DNA of 64,000 nucleotides from Paguma larvata (Eukaryota > Chordata > Mammalia > Carnivora > Viverridae): NCBI GenBank assembly GCA_030068075.1, contig CM057823.1, positions 15,286,485 through 15,350,484 on the forward strand. The letters are read 5' to 3'. The notes below the pieces were generated by a model. The model was not told the DNA's origin. It was given only the letters and a program-made list of their open reading frames with translations, and did no database searches. This document shows, in pieces, positions 23,983 to 35,129 of this stretch (position 1 is its first letter; each line of letters begins with the position of its first letter). The translations under genes were made by a program, and so were the position numbers.

Positions 23983-24238
23983 TGGGGCATCTGGGTGGCT
24001 CAGTTGGTTGAGTTCTGACTCTTGATGTTGGCATGGATCATGATCCAAGGGTTGTGGGATCAAGCCCTATGTTAGGCTCCATGCTGAAGGTGGAGGCTGC
24101 TTAAGATTCTCTCTTTCTCTCTCTCTCTCTTTCTCTCTCTCTCTCCCTCCCTCCCTCTTCCTCTCCTTCTGCCCCTCTCCCTCACTCAAGCATGATCTCT
24201 CTTTCTCAAAATAAAAAACAATAATAAAAAAAGGAAAG
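23983..24238 (+). mobile_element. CanSINE, older non-cat-type subfamily
   Basis: Head GGGGCATCTGGGTGGCTCAG followed by TTCTGACTCTTGATGTTGGC and CCATGCTGAAGGTGGAGGC, which differ from the cat subfamily's GTGCTGACAGCTCAGAGCC. It resembles the more general carnivore SINE. It has an expanded CT/CCCT tract at 24106-24160. TSD AAATGAAATG at 23971-23980 and 24239-24248. Confidence 0.93.
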
Positions 24239-24249
24239 AAATGAAATGA

Positions 24250-27200
24250 CCAATGTTGGTCTACCATGGGCAAAGTTGCAGGAAGTCTTCTTAGGTTAGC
24301 TTGTGCAAATTTCCCTAATACTTTCTCCTCTTTCCACGAAATTCAACAGTCTTACATCATGCCCTTAAAGATGGAAAAGAAGCACACTGATTGAATCAAC
24401 AAAGAAGGAACTGGAACCCATGACTCTCCCATAGTTTCCCGTCCCTGGCCATGGGCGGCACTCTCTCACTGTTGGCAGAGGGAGTTTGTGACAGATGGGA
24501 TGTTAATAACCACTCTTGGAAGATAACTTGGCTGTGTTCAGACCCTGTTTTCAGTTTCTTGGCTGCTTATTTTGGTGGAAGTCATTAGGACTGAGTTGGA
24601 CATAAAAGCATCATATGAATAAGCAGGGTACGCATTGTAGCAGCTTGAGTCTGTGACCAAGGATAAGACCTTTTATATAGACTTTTCCCTTTCCCCACTC
24701 TCTGGGGAGAGGAGACAGAACAAATCTCTAATGTAGTTTAAACTTAGTCCAATCTAAATAAAACAATCCTTTTTAAACAAAAATTATCATCTGGATGGAA
24801 ATGTTCTATCTCTCAGATAACTCCTTCTCTGCCCTCTCCCTGAGATGGTGTGGTTGGTGTACAAGGGTGGCCACCTGAGTTTGGGGAAAAACGGGTCCTC
24901 TTGTCTTGGGTTGAATTTTGAGTGTGATCTCACACTCTAGAGTGATGTTCCTTGATCTACTCCTTCCAAACCTGCTGTTGTGGGCTGACGAGCTCATGGG
25001 TCTTCCTTTTGAGCAATGCTTCTGGGCAGAGTCCATCAATTCTCACGGACTGTCTTAGCTTCTCATCTCTCACTGCTTTCTGGCTCCCGAGTCTGTGTTT
25101 TATCCTTCATGTGGTCACCTGGCCAGATAGTCCACCTTTAGCCTCTGCTGCAAGTCACTTTGTCTTATCCTAGCAGCCCCGTGGCAGGTCCACTGGCCTC
25201 CATGGTGTCCTTGTCTTATGGGAAGGATAGTAGCCTGGGAAGTTACAGTTCAAGGCCTTTCTTTATCCGACCACATTGGACTTCCAAGTTTATTTGGATG
25301 GACTGTTCCTGTTTGGTATGTGGCTATTTACGAGGTGTCCTCCTCCCTAAACCCAGACAAGTAGGAAACTAAGAGTCCATGTATTTAACTTACGTAACAA
25401 ATTTCAGAGGGAAGAATCCGGGCTATTATCATTACCATCTGACCATCTCATTCTTTGCCCTCCCTGTGTCCTCTACAGAAAAAGCCAGGCTTCTCTGTCC
25501 TTCTTCTGCTCTGTTAGCTCAAGACTCTAAGCTAAAGAAAAAGATAAAACTAATTTAGATAATCCTTTCTTGTGGCAAAGCCTCCCCTGAAAGGCCTTTG
25601 TTTTGCTTCATTTAAGCTACATTTCTAATGTTGTTTTTTTTTAAGCTCTAAATGTTTTGCTTCATTTAAACTAAACCACAGTTTGAGTGACAGAAGCTGA
25701 ACATTATCTGTCATTTTGTTGTTGTTGTTAGTTTTGTTTTGTGTTCCTTTTATAGAAATCTTAATCTCCCTCCCCTCAGGCAGATGGGTTCCTTGCCTGT
25801 CCCAAGACCGAGGCCATGTATTAGAAACTAAGAAGTAAAAAAAAAGCATACATATAATTAGCAAATGATTTCCTCCATTACATTTATGCTATTCCAAATC
25901 TCCACAGCTATTTAGCATAACAGGCACAGCTTTTGATGCTATCCTCTAGATGAGAAGACTAAATTTTACCTACGTAGATCGTGAACCATTCCTGACTGGC
26001 TCCAAAGCCCACCCTCTTTCCCGTGAACTACATGGCCTCTGTATTCTCTGAATTCTTACTGTCATCTGGGAACCTCAGAAATTGTTCCATAATCTTGTGG
26101 AAAAAGAGCAGATCTTGCTACTATCCTGACTTCCACAGACATCTACACTACTTGGGCGAATTTCATCTGATTTGTGTTCAGAGAATTTAAAGCTTAATGG
26201 GTTATTATCTTGATAGCGACAGAATTCATTTCAAGCCTGCTTCATTTAAGCTTATAGACACATTGCCATGTTGTGGAGATTATTCCATGTAAATTTTATT
26301 TTCCCTCTACTTTCACTGACTTTAGAAAGAACGGTAACAAATGAAGAAGTTGGCTGGAAGAATGAGCTCCCACGCTTGGGCAGCGTGAGAAGGGCATCCC
26401 TGTGTGGGTGTGTCCTCTGCACTGGTTGGGGGGTGAATATTAGAACTTGAGTAGGGTAGGAAGGAAATGGGGTGGTTTAACATGGGTGTTGGAGCCTAGA
26501 CTAAGTAAGGAGGAATCTGTCCTGAAGAGTAATGCCGAACCTTGAAGTCTTGGAGCCCAAGTATGGTGAAGCAAGCTTCCACACGGGAAGTGAATGGTAG
26601 CCTCAGAGCTAGTTTATATTTTGAGGAATTGACCAAATAGACGTATTAAAGGGTAATGGGAGATAGATTTCTCACTGCCAAAGAGGGGGAGAAAACAAAA
26701 TGAACCCAATAGTGTTGGATCGGAATTAGTTGTATCAGTATGAATATACAGTTTTTCATTAAATAGAGAGAAAGATAAAGACAAATAAGTAGATTTAAAT
26801 ATGCACACAGGTGTACACATATTGTCTGACCCTGTCCACTGGGAGAAATGATGCCCTAATAACTGAATAAAACTCCTAGCACTCAGATCTCGTTTTCTCA
26901 ATATCACCCTACAAAAAGGAACCAAGTTCCTGGGAGAACTTGCTGATTCCAGGGCCGGGGCAGAGAAAGTCCAGGATGAGACAGAAAACTCTTTCTTGTG
27001 TCCGAAACCAAGAGCGTACTTGAAGAATGATGGGATATGTCCAAAGAACACAGACCCAGCTTTCAGGGGCTCCCACTAGCCATGTCGGGCACAATTGTGC
27101 TTTATAATAAATAATATTACTATATAATATTATAAGATACTGAATAAAACAGAAAATTGTGAGTCCATACTGATAGAAACAAATGAATAAATTGTGAGTT

Positions 27201-27290
27201 TGGTGAGAGATAGGATATTTATCCCAAAAGCACCTGTGCACAATACTTATTAATTATGAAGATAAAAAGAGGAACTTTACTCAGAGAAGT
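24250..27290. other. Long unique stretch, nothing recognised
   Basis: No exon, RNA gene or named repeat could be supported across about 3 kb. Minus-strand frames at 26614-27051 and 26909-27241 overlap in different frames and have no motif. An AT-rich patch at 27100-27140 can fold on itself (AATATTA-CTATA-TAATATT). Such a long repeat-poor block is a reasonable place to look for conserved non-coding elements. Confidence 0.4.
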
Positions 27291-27299
27291 CTGCCAGTC

Positions 27300-27820
27300 A
27301 ATACCTTAATCGAGTCATCAAAGTGAACATCACAACAACAGGACAAACTGAAATAGTGTGCCACCGCTCTTGTGCAGTGAGAAGCCAGCATCGCATCTGT
27401 GATCTTCTTGCCGAAGATGCATAACCTGAAGCTACCCAGGAGGGAACAACGGATCTTAGACTAAAGGACTTTCACAAAATGGTTGATTTATACTCTTCAA
27501 ATGGACCAAGGTCACAAACGTTAAGAAAGTCTGAGGGGCAGTTCCAGAGTGAAGGAGCACAAAGAGATGGACAGCTACGTCTAACACGTGATTCTGAACT
27601 GGATCTGCTCGCCGTAAAGGACGTTAGTAGCAGGACAATAGCGAGACGGGGCGTCTGAGAATCAGGTGGTGATTATGTATGGGTGTTCCTCTTCCGATTT
27701 TGGTGGTTGTGTTATGATTCTGTAGGAGATTGGCCTTGTTTGTAGGGAATGCTCACTGAAGTATTCTATCAGGTTGATAACTTACTCTCAGTGATTCAGA
27801 AAAAGAGGTCTCTCCTTTCT
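27300..27820 (+). mobile_element. Old L1 3'UTR-type fossil, plus strand
   Basis: Sense wording of an old L1 3'UTR: GTTCCAGAGTGAAGGAGCAC, AGAGATGGACAGCTACG, TGATTCTGAACTGGATCTGC, GGACGTTAGTAGCAGGACAA, GATTGGCCTTGTTTGTAGG, CACTGAAGTATTCTATCAGG and TAACTTACTCTCAGTGATTC. A related element in the opposite orientation lies at 28376-28800. Confidence 0.7.
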
Positions 27821-27837
27821 GCTCTGGCATTTCTATT

Positions 27838-27960
27838 AAAATATTTAAATATAACAACAATTATTACATTATAATATATTATATTGTGACATCTTATACT
27901 ATATTATCTTATATAATGTTGCAATTAATAATAATAAATATGTAAATAAATTAAAACAAA
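27838..27960. repeat. AT-rich low-complexity block
   Basis: Almost pure A and T with many TATTATATT/TAATAATAAT runs. It sits directly after the L1 3'UTR-type fossil and may partly derive from its decayed A-rich tail. Confidence 0.85.
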
Positions 27961-28135
27961 CGATATTTAATGTAAACTTTAGACACAGATCTGAGCCTAT
28001 TTATACTAATCCCAGATGATTAGACAAAGCTGTCCAACTGTGTTAACGTAATCTGAAGCAGAAAAATGTAGCTAGTATGAAGCGTTAGTCTAGTTTCTCT
28101 GAATTGTTATTAGTATCATTATCATTGTTACTTTT

Positions 28136-28361
28136 TTTTTTTTTTAATTTTAAAGTTTATTTATTTTTGAGAGAGAGAGAGACAGACAGAGCATGAGTAG
28201 GGGAGGGGCACAGACAGAGAGGGAGACACAGAATCTGAAACAGGCTCCAGGCTCTGAGCCCTCAGCACAGAGCCTGACGCGGGGCTCGAACTCAGAAACG
28301 ATGAGATCATGACCTGAGCCGAAGTCGGATGCTTAACCAACTGGAGCCACCCAGGCGCCCC
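28136..28361 (-). mobile_element. Cat-type CanSINE with exact TSD
   Basis: Minus-strand full-length copy with GGGGCGCCTGGGTGGCTCC, GCTGAGGGCTCAGAGCCTGG, GA/TC repeats and long T-run (A tail). Perfect 14-base TSD TCATTGTTACTTTT at 28122-28135 and 28362-28375. Confidence 0.97.
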
Positions 28362-28375
28362 TCATTGTTACTTTT

Positions 28376-28800
28376 AAATTTAAAGTAATTGCAAATTTAT
28401 GGAAAATTGTAAGAACAGTGACAGGCACTTCCACGAAGCCTTAAACTTCACCTAGATTCAACATTTGATCACATTTTGTCATATTTGATTTTTCATCTCT
28501 ATTTTCTGAGCCATCTGACAGGTTACCAACATCATGCTCCTTTTCCCTTAAACATGTCTGCCTTTGTCTCCTAAGAACGAGGATGTTCATTTACCTAACC
28601 ACAGGACAAGGATCTAATTCAGGAAATGTAGCATTTGTACACTATATTGAGTCCATATTTTCATTTTGTCAATTATTCCAATAATTTCCTTTATTTTCTA
28701 GTGCAAGATCCAATTCGTGTTCATTAACACATTTAGTTGTCATGTCCGCTTCGTCTGGAACGATTCTTCTGATTTTCTTTGCCTTTCATAACACCGAGAG
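28376..28800 (-). mobile_element. Old L1 3'UTR-type fossil, minus strand
   Basis: Antisense wording: CACCTAGATTCAACATTTGATC, TCTGAGCCATCTGACAGG, CTCCTAAGAACGAGGATG, CCTAACCACAGGAC, TGCAAGATCCAATTCGTG and TTAGTTGTCATGTCCG. These are reverse-complement counterparts of phrases in old L1 3'UTRs. The frame is decayed and the left boundary runs into the SINE target site. Confidence 0.7.
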
Positions 28801-29235
28801 TTGTCTTGTAAAATACATCCCCATGGGGGTAGCATGTTTCTGTCTGCATCATCTTTCTTCCCAGCCCCCCTTCTGTGCCAGCTTTCCCATGAGTTACAGA
28901 AATCTCTTCTTTTCTTGCCCTCTTGAGTTCCACCAGATCCCAGAAACAGACACTTGTCTTGGTGGGTGGATTGTTTACAACATAAGTTTCTTTCAACTAT
29001 TTTTTCCCGGTTTGCTGGTTACAACCATGGATCAATACCTGAAGAATTTCAATAGTTTAGACTTCTAGAAGGACAACAAAAGAATCAGCTGAGAAGAACT
29101 AAATTCGCAGTTGGAATGGACTACTTAGCAGTGACTAAACAAGGCAGAATAACTTCACACAGCAAAATATAAATCAAGGACTTGCAAACCATCATATGAG
29201 TCTGGTGTTAATTGCCAATTGCATCCTTATTATTT

Positions 29236-29349
29236 TTTTTAAGATTTTATTTTTTTATAAAGTAAACTCCACATGCAACGTGGGGCTCCAACCTACAACG
29301 CTGAGTGCAAGAGTCACATGCTCTACCAACTGAGCCAGCCAGGGGCCCT
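29236..29349 (-). mobile_element. Short CanSINE, older subfamily
   Basis: About 110 bases. The minus strand reads GGGGCCCCTGGCTGGCTCAG, TTGGTAGAGCATGTGACTC, GGAGCCCCACGTTGCATG and a tail ATAAAATCTT. It lacks the CT-rich region of the cat type, as in older carnivore SINE subfamilies. No clear TSD. Confidence 0.85.
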
Positions 29350-29354
29350 GCCAA

Positions 29355-30290
29355 GCATGTCCTTCTAAAGCACCTGTGAAGCTCTTAGTGCGGAGGATGA
29401 AGGTGGTGTTGCCGTTCTGCATGGATCTTCCTTCACCGCGCGGGCTTGATGCTGGGCTCTTGCACTGGCTCCTTCCTAACAACAGCACACTGTTGGGTTC
29501 CAGGGAGACTTGTGAGCACATGGAGTGAGAAGGTAGAGAAGTAATTGCAAGAAAGATGAAACAAGCTGAGAGCAAAGGGGTATTAAGTGCGCCTCCTTTC
29601 CAGGAGTGTGGGGTGGGATGGAACACAGAGCATGGAGAGAAGAATGACACTGAATATAGCAACAGATCTACACGAAACACACAGAAATACAACGTGCTAA
29701 TGACATAACAAAACGTTTGCCTCATTGAGCAGTATTAGAACCTCCAGGTTTTCAGAGTTACAGCATTTTCTCTTCCTGCCAGTGCGGGGAGCCTTTAGCT
29801 TACAAACTGTGAACATGGTACGTACAATTCGATAATACTGGGAATACATGTCCCACTGGAAGACTGTTGCCCTACTCGTATGCATATTTCTGCTAGATTT
29901 TTATGGATAAATTATGTTAAGTAAAAGCTAAGCAATATTAATGTACCTATGTTAGTAGAACAAACCACCCTCTCCCCAAATGAAAGGTTATTCATAAATG
30001 TGTAAATAAGCCTTCAACTAGTTAACATTGCTTACGACATTTAAAAATGTACCCTCCTAAAAATAATGGTATTTTGTTTGAATCTGTTTCGGATGTAAAA
30101 TAGGAAACTGAGTAGAATCTAGCTGGGCTGGCTTCACTTTAACCTCCAAGTCCGTGCTGCCACCTGGTGTTCTCTGAGCGCCTCCAACTTGGAGGCAGAT
30201 GAGTTTGGTATTTCCGGCTGCCTGCTGGACATTACAAGGAGAAGTCTGTCCTCCTGCAGCCTCTTTGTGTCTGAGCGTGGATGCCTGATC
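29355..30290. other. Unique sequence with CTCF-like site
   Basis: No gene or repeat recognised, except that the minus-strand 156-codon open frame at 29255-29725 begins in unique DNA and ends in the SINE, so it is not a gene. A CTCF-like motif lies at 30156-30170. Confidence 0.45.
30156..30170 (-). promoter_or_regulatory. CTCF-like binding motif
   Basis: Minus strand ACACCAGGTGGCAGC against the CTCF core CCASYAGRKGGCRS: one mismatch at the first C, with the critical AGGTGGCAG part intact. The plus strand reads GCCACCTGGTG, which also contains a CACCTG E-box. Motif match only; occupancy is unknown. Confidence 0.45.
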
Positions 30291-30294
30291 CGCT

Positions 30295-30400
30295 CATCCC
30301 TGAATTTCTTATTCTCGCTTGGAACAATGCCTGACATGTACAGTGCCTGATTTATCAGTACCTGTTAGTTGAATGAATGAATGAATGAATGAATGCTTGT
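30295..30400 (+). mobile_element. L2/MIR 3' tail with (GAAT)n
   Basis: CAATGCCTGACATGTACAGTG followed by TTAGTTGAATGAATGAATG is the typical 3' end of L2 or MIR. The terminal (GAAT) repeat at 30371-30395 has about six units and may be length-variable. Confidence 0.7.
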
Positions 30401-30588
30401 CACTTAAACTAGAAAACATGAACCATTTTTAATTCTCTTTTTGCTCTCCCTTAATGACCCAAACTCTTTACCGCTTGCCACCCCTTAAATCATTATAGTT
30501 CCATGTTCGGACTAGTTCTCACTTACATGTCTCTTTCTCCAATTGAAATCTCTCCTCCTCTGCCTTCTGCCACCATCTGACTTTTCTT

Positions 30589-30799
30589 TCTTTCTTTTTA
30601 AATGTTTATTTTATTTGAGAGAGAGGAAGAGAGAGTGAGAAGGGGAGGAGAAGAGAGAGAAGGAGAGAGAGAACCCCAAGCAGGCTCCATGAGGTCAGCA
30701 CAGAGCCCAAAGAGAGAGGCTCAGCCTCACAAACCGTGAGATCATGACCTGAGCTGAGATCAAGAGTCGGGCACTCAACTGACTGAGGCCCCCCCGGAA
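30589..30799 (-). mobile_element. CanSINE with altered head
   Basis: Minus-strand copy; the head is degraded to CCGGGGGGGCCTCAGTCAG instead of CACCTGGGTGGCTCAG, while the GGCTCAGGTCATGATCTCACGG part and the tail are intact. TSD TCTGACTTTTCTT at 30576-30588 and 30808-30820 is perfect. Confidence 0.92.
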
Positions 30800-30924
30800 T
30801 TCCACTCTCTGACTTTTCTTGAATGCTAGTAGCCTTGCTTCCTGTACCAGAGATATATAAGAAAGTAGTCGAGTGCTATCCACTTTAGAGTCGGTAAATC
30901 CAGGGATGGATTCCAACTTCATCA

Positions 30925-31025
30925 CTCACAAACTGGGGGATTAGGTACTTTAATCTCTTTAAGCTCCACTTTCTTCATCTGTAAAACAGGAGTAACAATC
31001 ACTTGTTCCAGGTGTACATGTCTGT
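30925..31025 (+). mobile_element. MIR core fragment
   Basis: GGTACTTTAATCTCTTTAAGC followed by TCCACTTTCTTCATCTGTAAAAC and AGGAGTAACAATCAC is standard MIR core wording (splice-site-like 'cttcatctgtaaaa'). Short and isolated. Confidence 0.7.
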
Positions 31026-31029
31026 GCTT

Positions 31030-32090
31030 AAGAAGTGAGGAAGAACAAGCCATTTTTAGCTTGCTTCCATTTGAGTCAATGGTCAAGTCAGAAGAATACT
31101 TCTTAAGGAGAGAAGTATTCTCTTGTTTAGAAAATATCTTGATGTGTCTTCGGGTCCGAAAGCCAAAACTACTCTTTTCACTCCTTCTCCCACCAAGTCT
31201 AGATCACAGAGAAGGACTGAATTCAAAGGAGTTGATTTTCTCGGCTCAGTAAAGTTTTTGAAATCCAGTCACTATAGTCGGTCCAGGAAAAAGGGCATAA
31301 GGCTGAGGAGGCTGAAATGTGGAGGGAAGTGGGACTGAGTGCAAGAGATCTTCAGAGAGAAGAAGAAGGTGTTAGATCTAAAATATTCCACCTTCGGCTG
31401 TTTTCTACTCTGTTCTACACTTAATGCACTTTATTGTTTCCCTCTAACCTTCCAGACAGTCTGTGGCTACAATGCTTGTGTGTGAGTGATGTTTTCAGGA
31501 ACGAAGAAGAAGGGAGTGGTGTCATGAGTGGGATGAAGAGAGGGAGGATCAGTCTACACATGGGTAGCTGGGAAGGGGTGACTGAGAATCAGGGAGAGGG
31601 AGTCTAGGAGAGGAGGTGGGTAACACCCATCTCTCACTCTCACACACGCACACACACGTAGAACCTTCAAATTATTAGAATTATTAGAATGTGTCGGATT
31701 TTGCACATTATGAGGGATGGAAACTCAAGGTATTTCAAAGAAAACTGACCCAGAGAAACCTGAAGGACTTAGAAGCATCCGAGTTACATTCGCAAAGCCC
31801 TTCACTTGATGCCTAGGACAACGAAGGCACTCAAACGGTGAGTGGTAACAAGAATAGCGTGGTTACTCTCAGGCTACTATCATTACCATCCATTTAGGAG
31901 TGAATCTTGTATGCAGGCATTCTACAATAGATCTTAAAGTGTTGAAATGGATTTCTGACCATCTCTAGGGCATGCTGGTGTTTTACCCTCAAATACATTT
32001 ATCTCTAATACAATGTAGACTCTGTGGGTTTAGGTCATAGCTAGGTCTTTATATATGCCCCCAAAGCTCCTGCTCTCATATCTCGTAAAC
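31030..32090. other. Unique sequence, nothing recognised
   Basis: Contains a MIR/L2-like tail phrase at about 31795-31860 (GATGCCTAGGACAACGAAGGC) and a short CA run at 31640-31660. No coding or RNA gene is supported. Confidence 0.4.
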
Positions 32091-32094
32091 TCTT

Positions 32095-33680
32095 ATTTTT
32101 TTTACTTTGTTTTAAATAAAATGTACTTTTTCATATTGAAGTATGGTAGACACACAATGTTACATTAGTTTTAGATGTATAACACAGTGAATTTGAAAGT
32201 CTGTACGTTATGCTGTGCTCACAAGTGTAGCTGCCATCTGTCACCATACAACTCTATTACAGTACCATCGACTATATGCCCTATCCTGTACTTTTATTCT
32301 GTGACTTATTCATTCCATACCCAAAAGCCCGTATCTCCCACTCCCCTTTGTCCATTTTCCCCGTCCTTTAATCCCCTCCCATCTGGCAATCATCATTTAT
32401 TCTTTGTATTTATGAGTCTGTTCTTGCTTTTTGTTTATTCGTTTTTTTTCATTCTATATATAAGCGAAATCATATGGTATTTGTCTGTCTCTGAATTATT
32501 TCATTTAGCATAATACCTTCTATCCTTTTTGTTGTAAATGGTGAGATCTCATCCTTTTTCATAGTTTAGTAATAGTCGAATGTATATTTGTATGTCCCTC
32601 ATCTTTATCTGTTCACCTATTGATAGACATTTAGATCGCTTTCATGTCTTGGCTAGTATAAATAATGCTGCAACAAACAAGGGTGCACATATCTTTTCAA
32701 GTTAGTATTTTTGTTTCTTTGGCTAAATACCTAGTATTGGAATTGCTGGATCATAAGGTATTTTTATTGTTAATTTTTTGAGTAACTCCATATTACATTG
32801 GCTGCATTAATTCACATTCCTACCAAAAGTGCACAAGGGCTCCTTTTTCTCCACATCCTCACCAACACTTGTTATTTCCTGTCTTTCTGATTCTAGCCAT
32901 CCTGATAGGTGTATGGAGATACCTCATTGTGGTTTTGATTTGCATTTCCCTGATGATTAGTGATGTTGAGTATCTTTTCATGTCTCTGTTGACCACGTTG
33001 TAAGTTGTCTTTGAAAAAATGTCTATTTAGCTACTCTGACCATTTTTAAATCAGATTATTATTTTCTTGTTGAGTTGTATCAGTTCTTTATATACCCTTG
33101 GGTTTTAATTCCTTACGAATATACCATTTGCAAATATCTCCTCCCATTCAGTAGGTTGCCTTTTCATTCTGTTCATGGTTCCCTTCACTGTGAAAAGCTT
33201 TTTATTTTGGTGTAGTCCCAAAAGTTTATGTTTGCTTTTGTTTCATTTTCCTAAAGAGACATATCTAGAAAAATGTTGCTAAGACCAATGTCAAAGGAAT
33301 CACTCCCTATGTTTTCTTCTAGGAGTTTTACGGTTTCATGTCTCATATTTAGGTCTTTAATCCTTTAAAGTATTTTCTTGATTGGGGTGCATGGGTGGCT
33401 CAGTCAGTTGAGCATCTGAGTCTTGGTTTCAGCTCAGGTCATGATCTCCCAGTCTGTGGGTTCAAGTCCTACAATGGGCTCTGTGCTGACAGTGTGGAGC
33501 CTGCTTGGGATTCTCTCTCTCTCCCTCTCTTTCTGTCCTTCTCCCATTTGCTCTATCGAAACAAATAAATTAACTTAAAAAATTAAAAAAAAAACTTTAA
33601 GTATTTCTTGATTGTGCTGTGCTGGTAGGTGGTGTTAAGTTTTCATTTATGCATCCCGTTGATGGACAGAGATAGCCTTG
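32095..33680 (-). pseudogene. L1 3'UTR and ORF2 end, minus strand
   Basis: Long antisense match in correct L1 order: ATTGAAGTATGGTAGACAC, GTACCATCGACTATATGCCC, CATTCTATATATAAGCG, ATAATGCTGCAACAAACAAGG, GGAATTGCTGGATCATAAGG, TTCACATTCCTACCAAAAGTG, CTTGTTGAGTTGTATCAG, CTCCTCCCATTCAGTAGG and GGAGTTTTACGGTTTCATG. It covers 3'UTR through the ORF2 C-terminal region. A SINE splits it at 33385-33594. Many stops show it cannot move. Confidence 0.88.
33385..33594 (+). mobile_element. CanSINE inside L1
   Basis: Complete copy with GGGGTGCATGGGTGGCTCAG, TTTCAGCTCAGGTCATGATC and a CT-rich region. The middle GTGCTGACAGTGTGGAGCC marks an older variant. Flanking TSDs of about 20 bases (33363-33384 and 33595-33614) are L1 sequence ending TTCTTGATTG, differing by small indels. 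Confidence 0.95.
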
Positions 33681-33689
33681 GATGATTCA

Positions 33690-34500
33690 ACCTGTCAGTG
33701 TTCTCCAGACCTCTGTTCCCCCTCCTACTAAACCTTTAAAGAAGGGCTTCTTAGAGAAGGAGATGGTTTTAGAGTACATTTCTTGTCATTCTTTAAAACG
33801 CAGACTGTGCTTGGGACTTTAAATTATTTGTGTCCTGATGGCATTGCTGAAAGCGCAGTGAGATCATAGTGAAAATATCAGTCCATCAGGGCTCTGGCTT
33901 GGAGCCTACCCAAGAAAGTCCACGAACAAAAGGACCTCATTGAACAATAGGCTCTGTGTGGCCATCCTGTAAGCAAGGCTTCAGGCCGCCCTGCTGGTGT
34001 GAGACCCTCCAGCATTTACTCATGCGGGTGTGGCTGAACTAGTCCCCCTAGAACCCCACTGTTTTTTTGCAACCTGTTCTCAGGAGAAGAGTGTTCTTTG
34101 ACTTACAGCTGGAGTCATCATCTGTGACACTGCTTACTTATTTCTCAGCTCACTCAAATCTTTTGCTCCAAAAGAATCCTCACTAACTCTCCAAAGTAGG
34201 GGCCAGAAGCAAGGGAGAAGGTAGGGAGAGGAGTATGAAGCTCTGAGATCTCTTCCCTCTGGAATACCTGGGAATCATTATTCAATAAAACCTACACTTT
34301 AGAACCTCACAAGTTACATTATTTTGTTATGGTTGAATAACAAATTTATCAGTATAATAAATTAATGCTCTAAATAAGATTGCAGGAAAAATATTTACTA
34401 TAGCCAAGAGAAAAAAAATAAGAAAAAAAAAACCCAAAGCATTGTTTCCTAGATAAAAAAAATCACATTTTAAAATGTGAAATTAGAATGACTGCATTCG
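33690..34500. other. Unique sequence, nothing recognised
   Basis: Mixed composition, no familiar repeat phrase, no open frame of note. A-rich runs at 34411-34435 are simple sequence. Confidence 0.45.
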
Positions 34501-34507
34501 ATATTAA

Positions 34508-34722
34508 AAAAATTTTTTTTCATGTTTATTTATTTCTGAGAGACAGAGAGATCGAACACGAGCAGGAAAGGGGCAGAGAGAGAAGGAGACACAATCCGAA
34601 GCAGGCTCCAGGCTCCAAGCCGTCAACATGGAGCCCGACGTGGGACTTGAACTCATAGACCATGAGATCATGACCTGAGACGAAGTCAGATGCTTAACGC
34701 ACTGAGTCACCTAGGCACCCCC
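34508..34722 (-). mobile_element. Cat-type CanSINE
   Basis: Minus-strand copy: head GGGTGCCTAGGTGACTCAG, GGTCATGATCTCATGGTC, CATGTTGACGGCTTGGAGCC and AATAAACATG tail. Moderate divergence. TSD not clear. Confidence 0.92.
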
Positions 34723-34724
34723 AT

Positions 34725-35125
34725 CGCGAGCTTCTTTGAAACACAGATAGAACAGATATTCATAATATGGGCCACGGAAATTAAGAAAATGTTAATATTC
34801 TGCTATATTTGCTTCATTAATTTTTTTCTTCTTAAAAGGAGCAAAACACTCCACAGTCAGACTACCGTCCAGGTCTTTCCTTTCCTTTCCTCCCAGAGAG
34901 CACCATGCTCCCAAAGTTGGAACATATACCATTTCCTTGTAGTTTTCCTTTTTGCTTTTATCATATATATAACAATCTGTGTCCAATGAATCGTGTAAAA
35001 TGTGAGGTCTTAACTACCATAAAGTTAGGAAGGCAAGGAGGGGTACCTGATGAGGACAGGTGCCAATGGTATCAAATTAAGGGCCCAGGTACTGTATGGA
35101 TTTCCTACACTGGTGTTTAGCTTTA
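34725..35125. other. Unique sequence, nothing recognised
   Basis: Short open frames on both strands overlap each other and have no motif. No repeat family was assigned. Confidence 0.4.
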
Positions 35126-35129
35126 AACA

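Noticed and set aside
29255..29725. 156-codon minus-strand open frame
   Set aside because: Its C-terminal part is translated from a CanSINE, and the rest shows no family motif.
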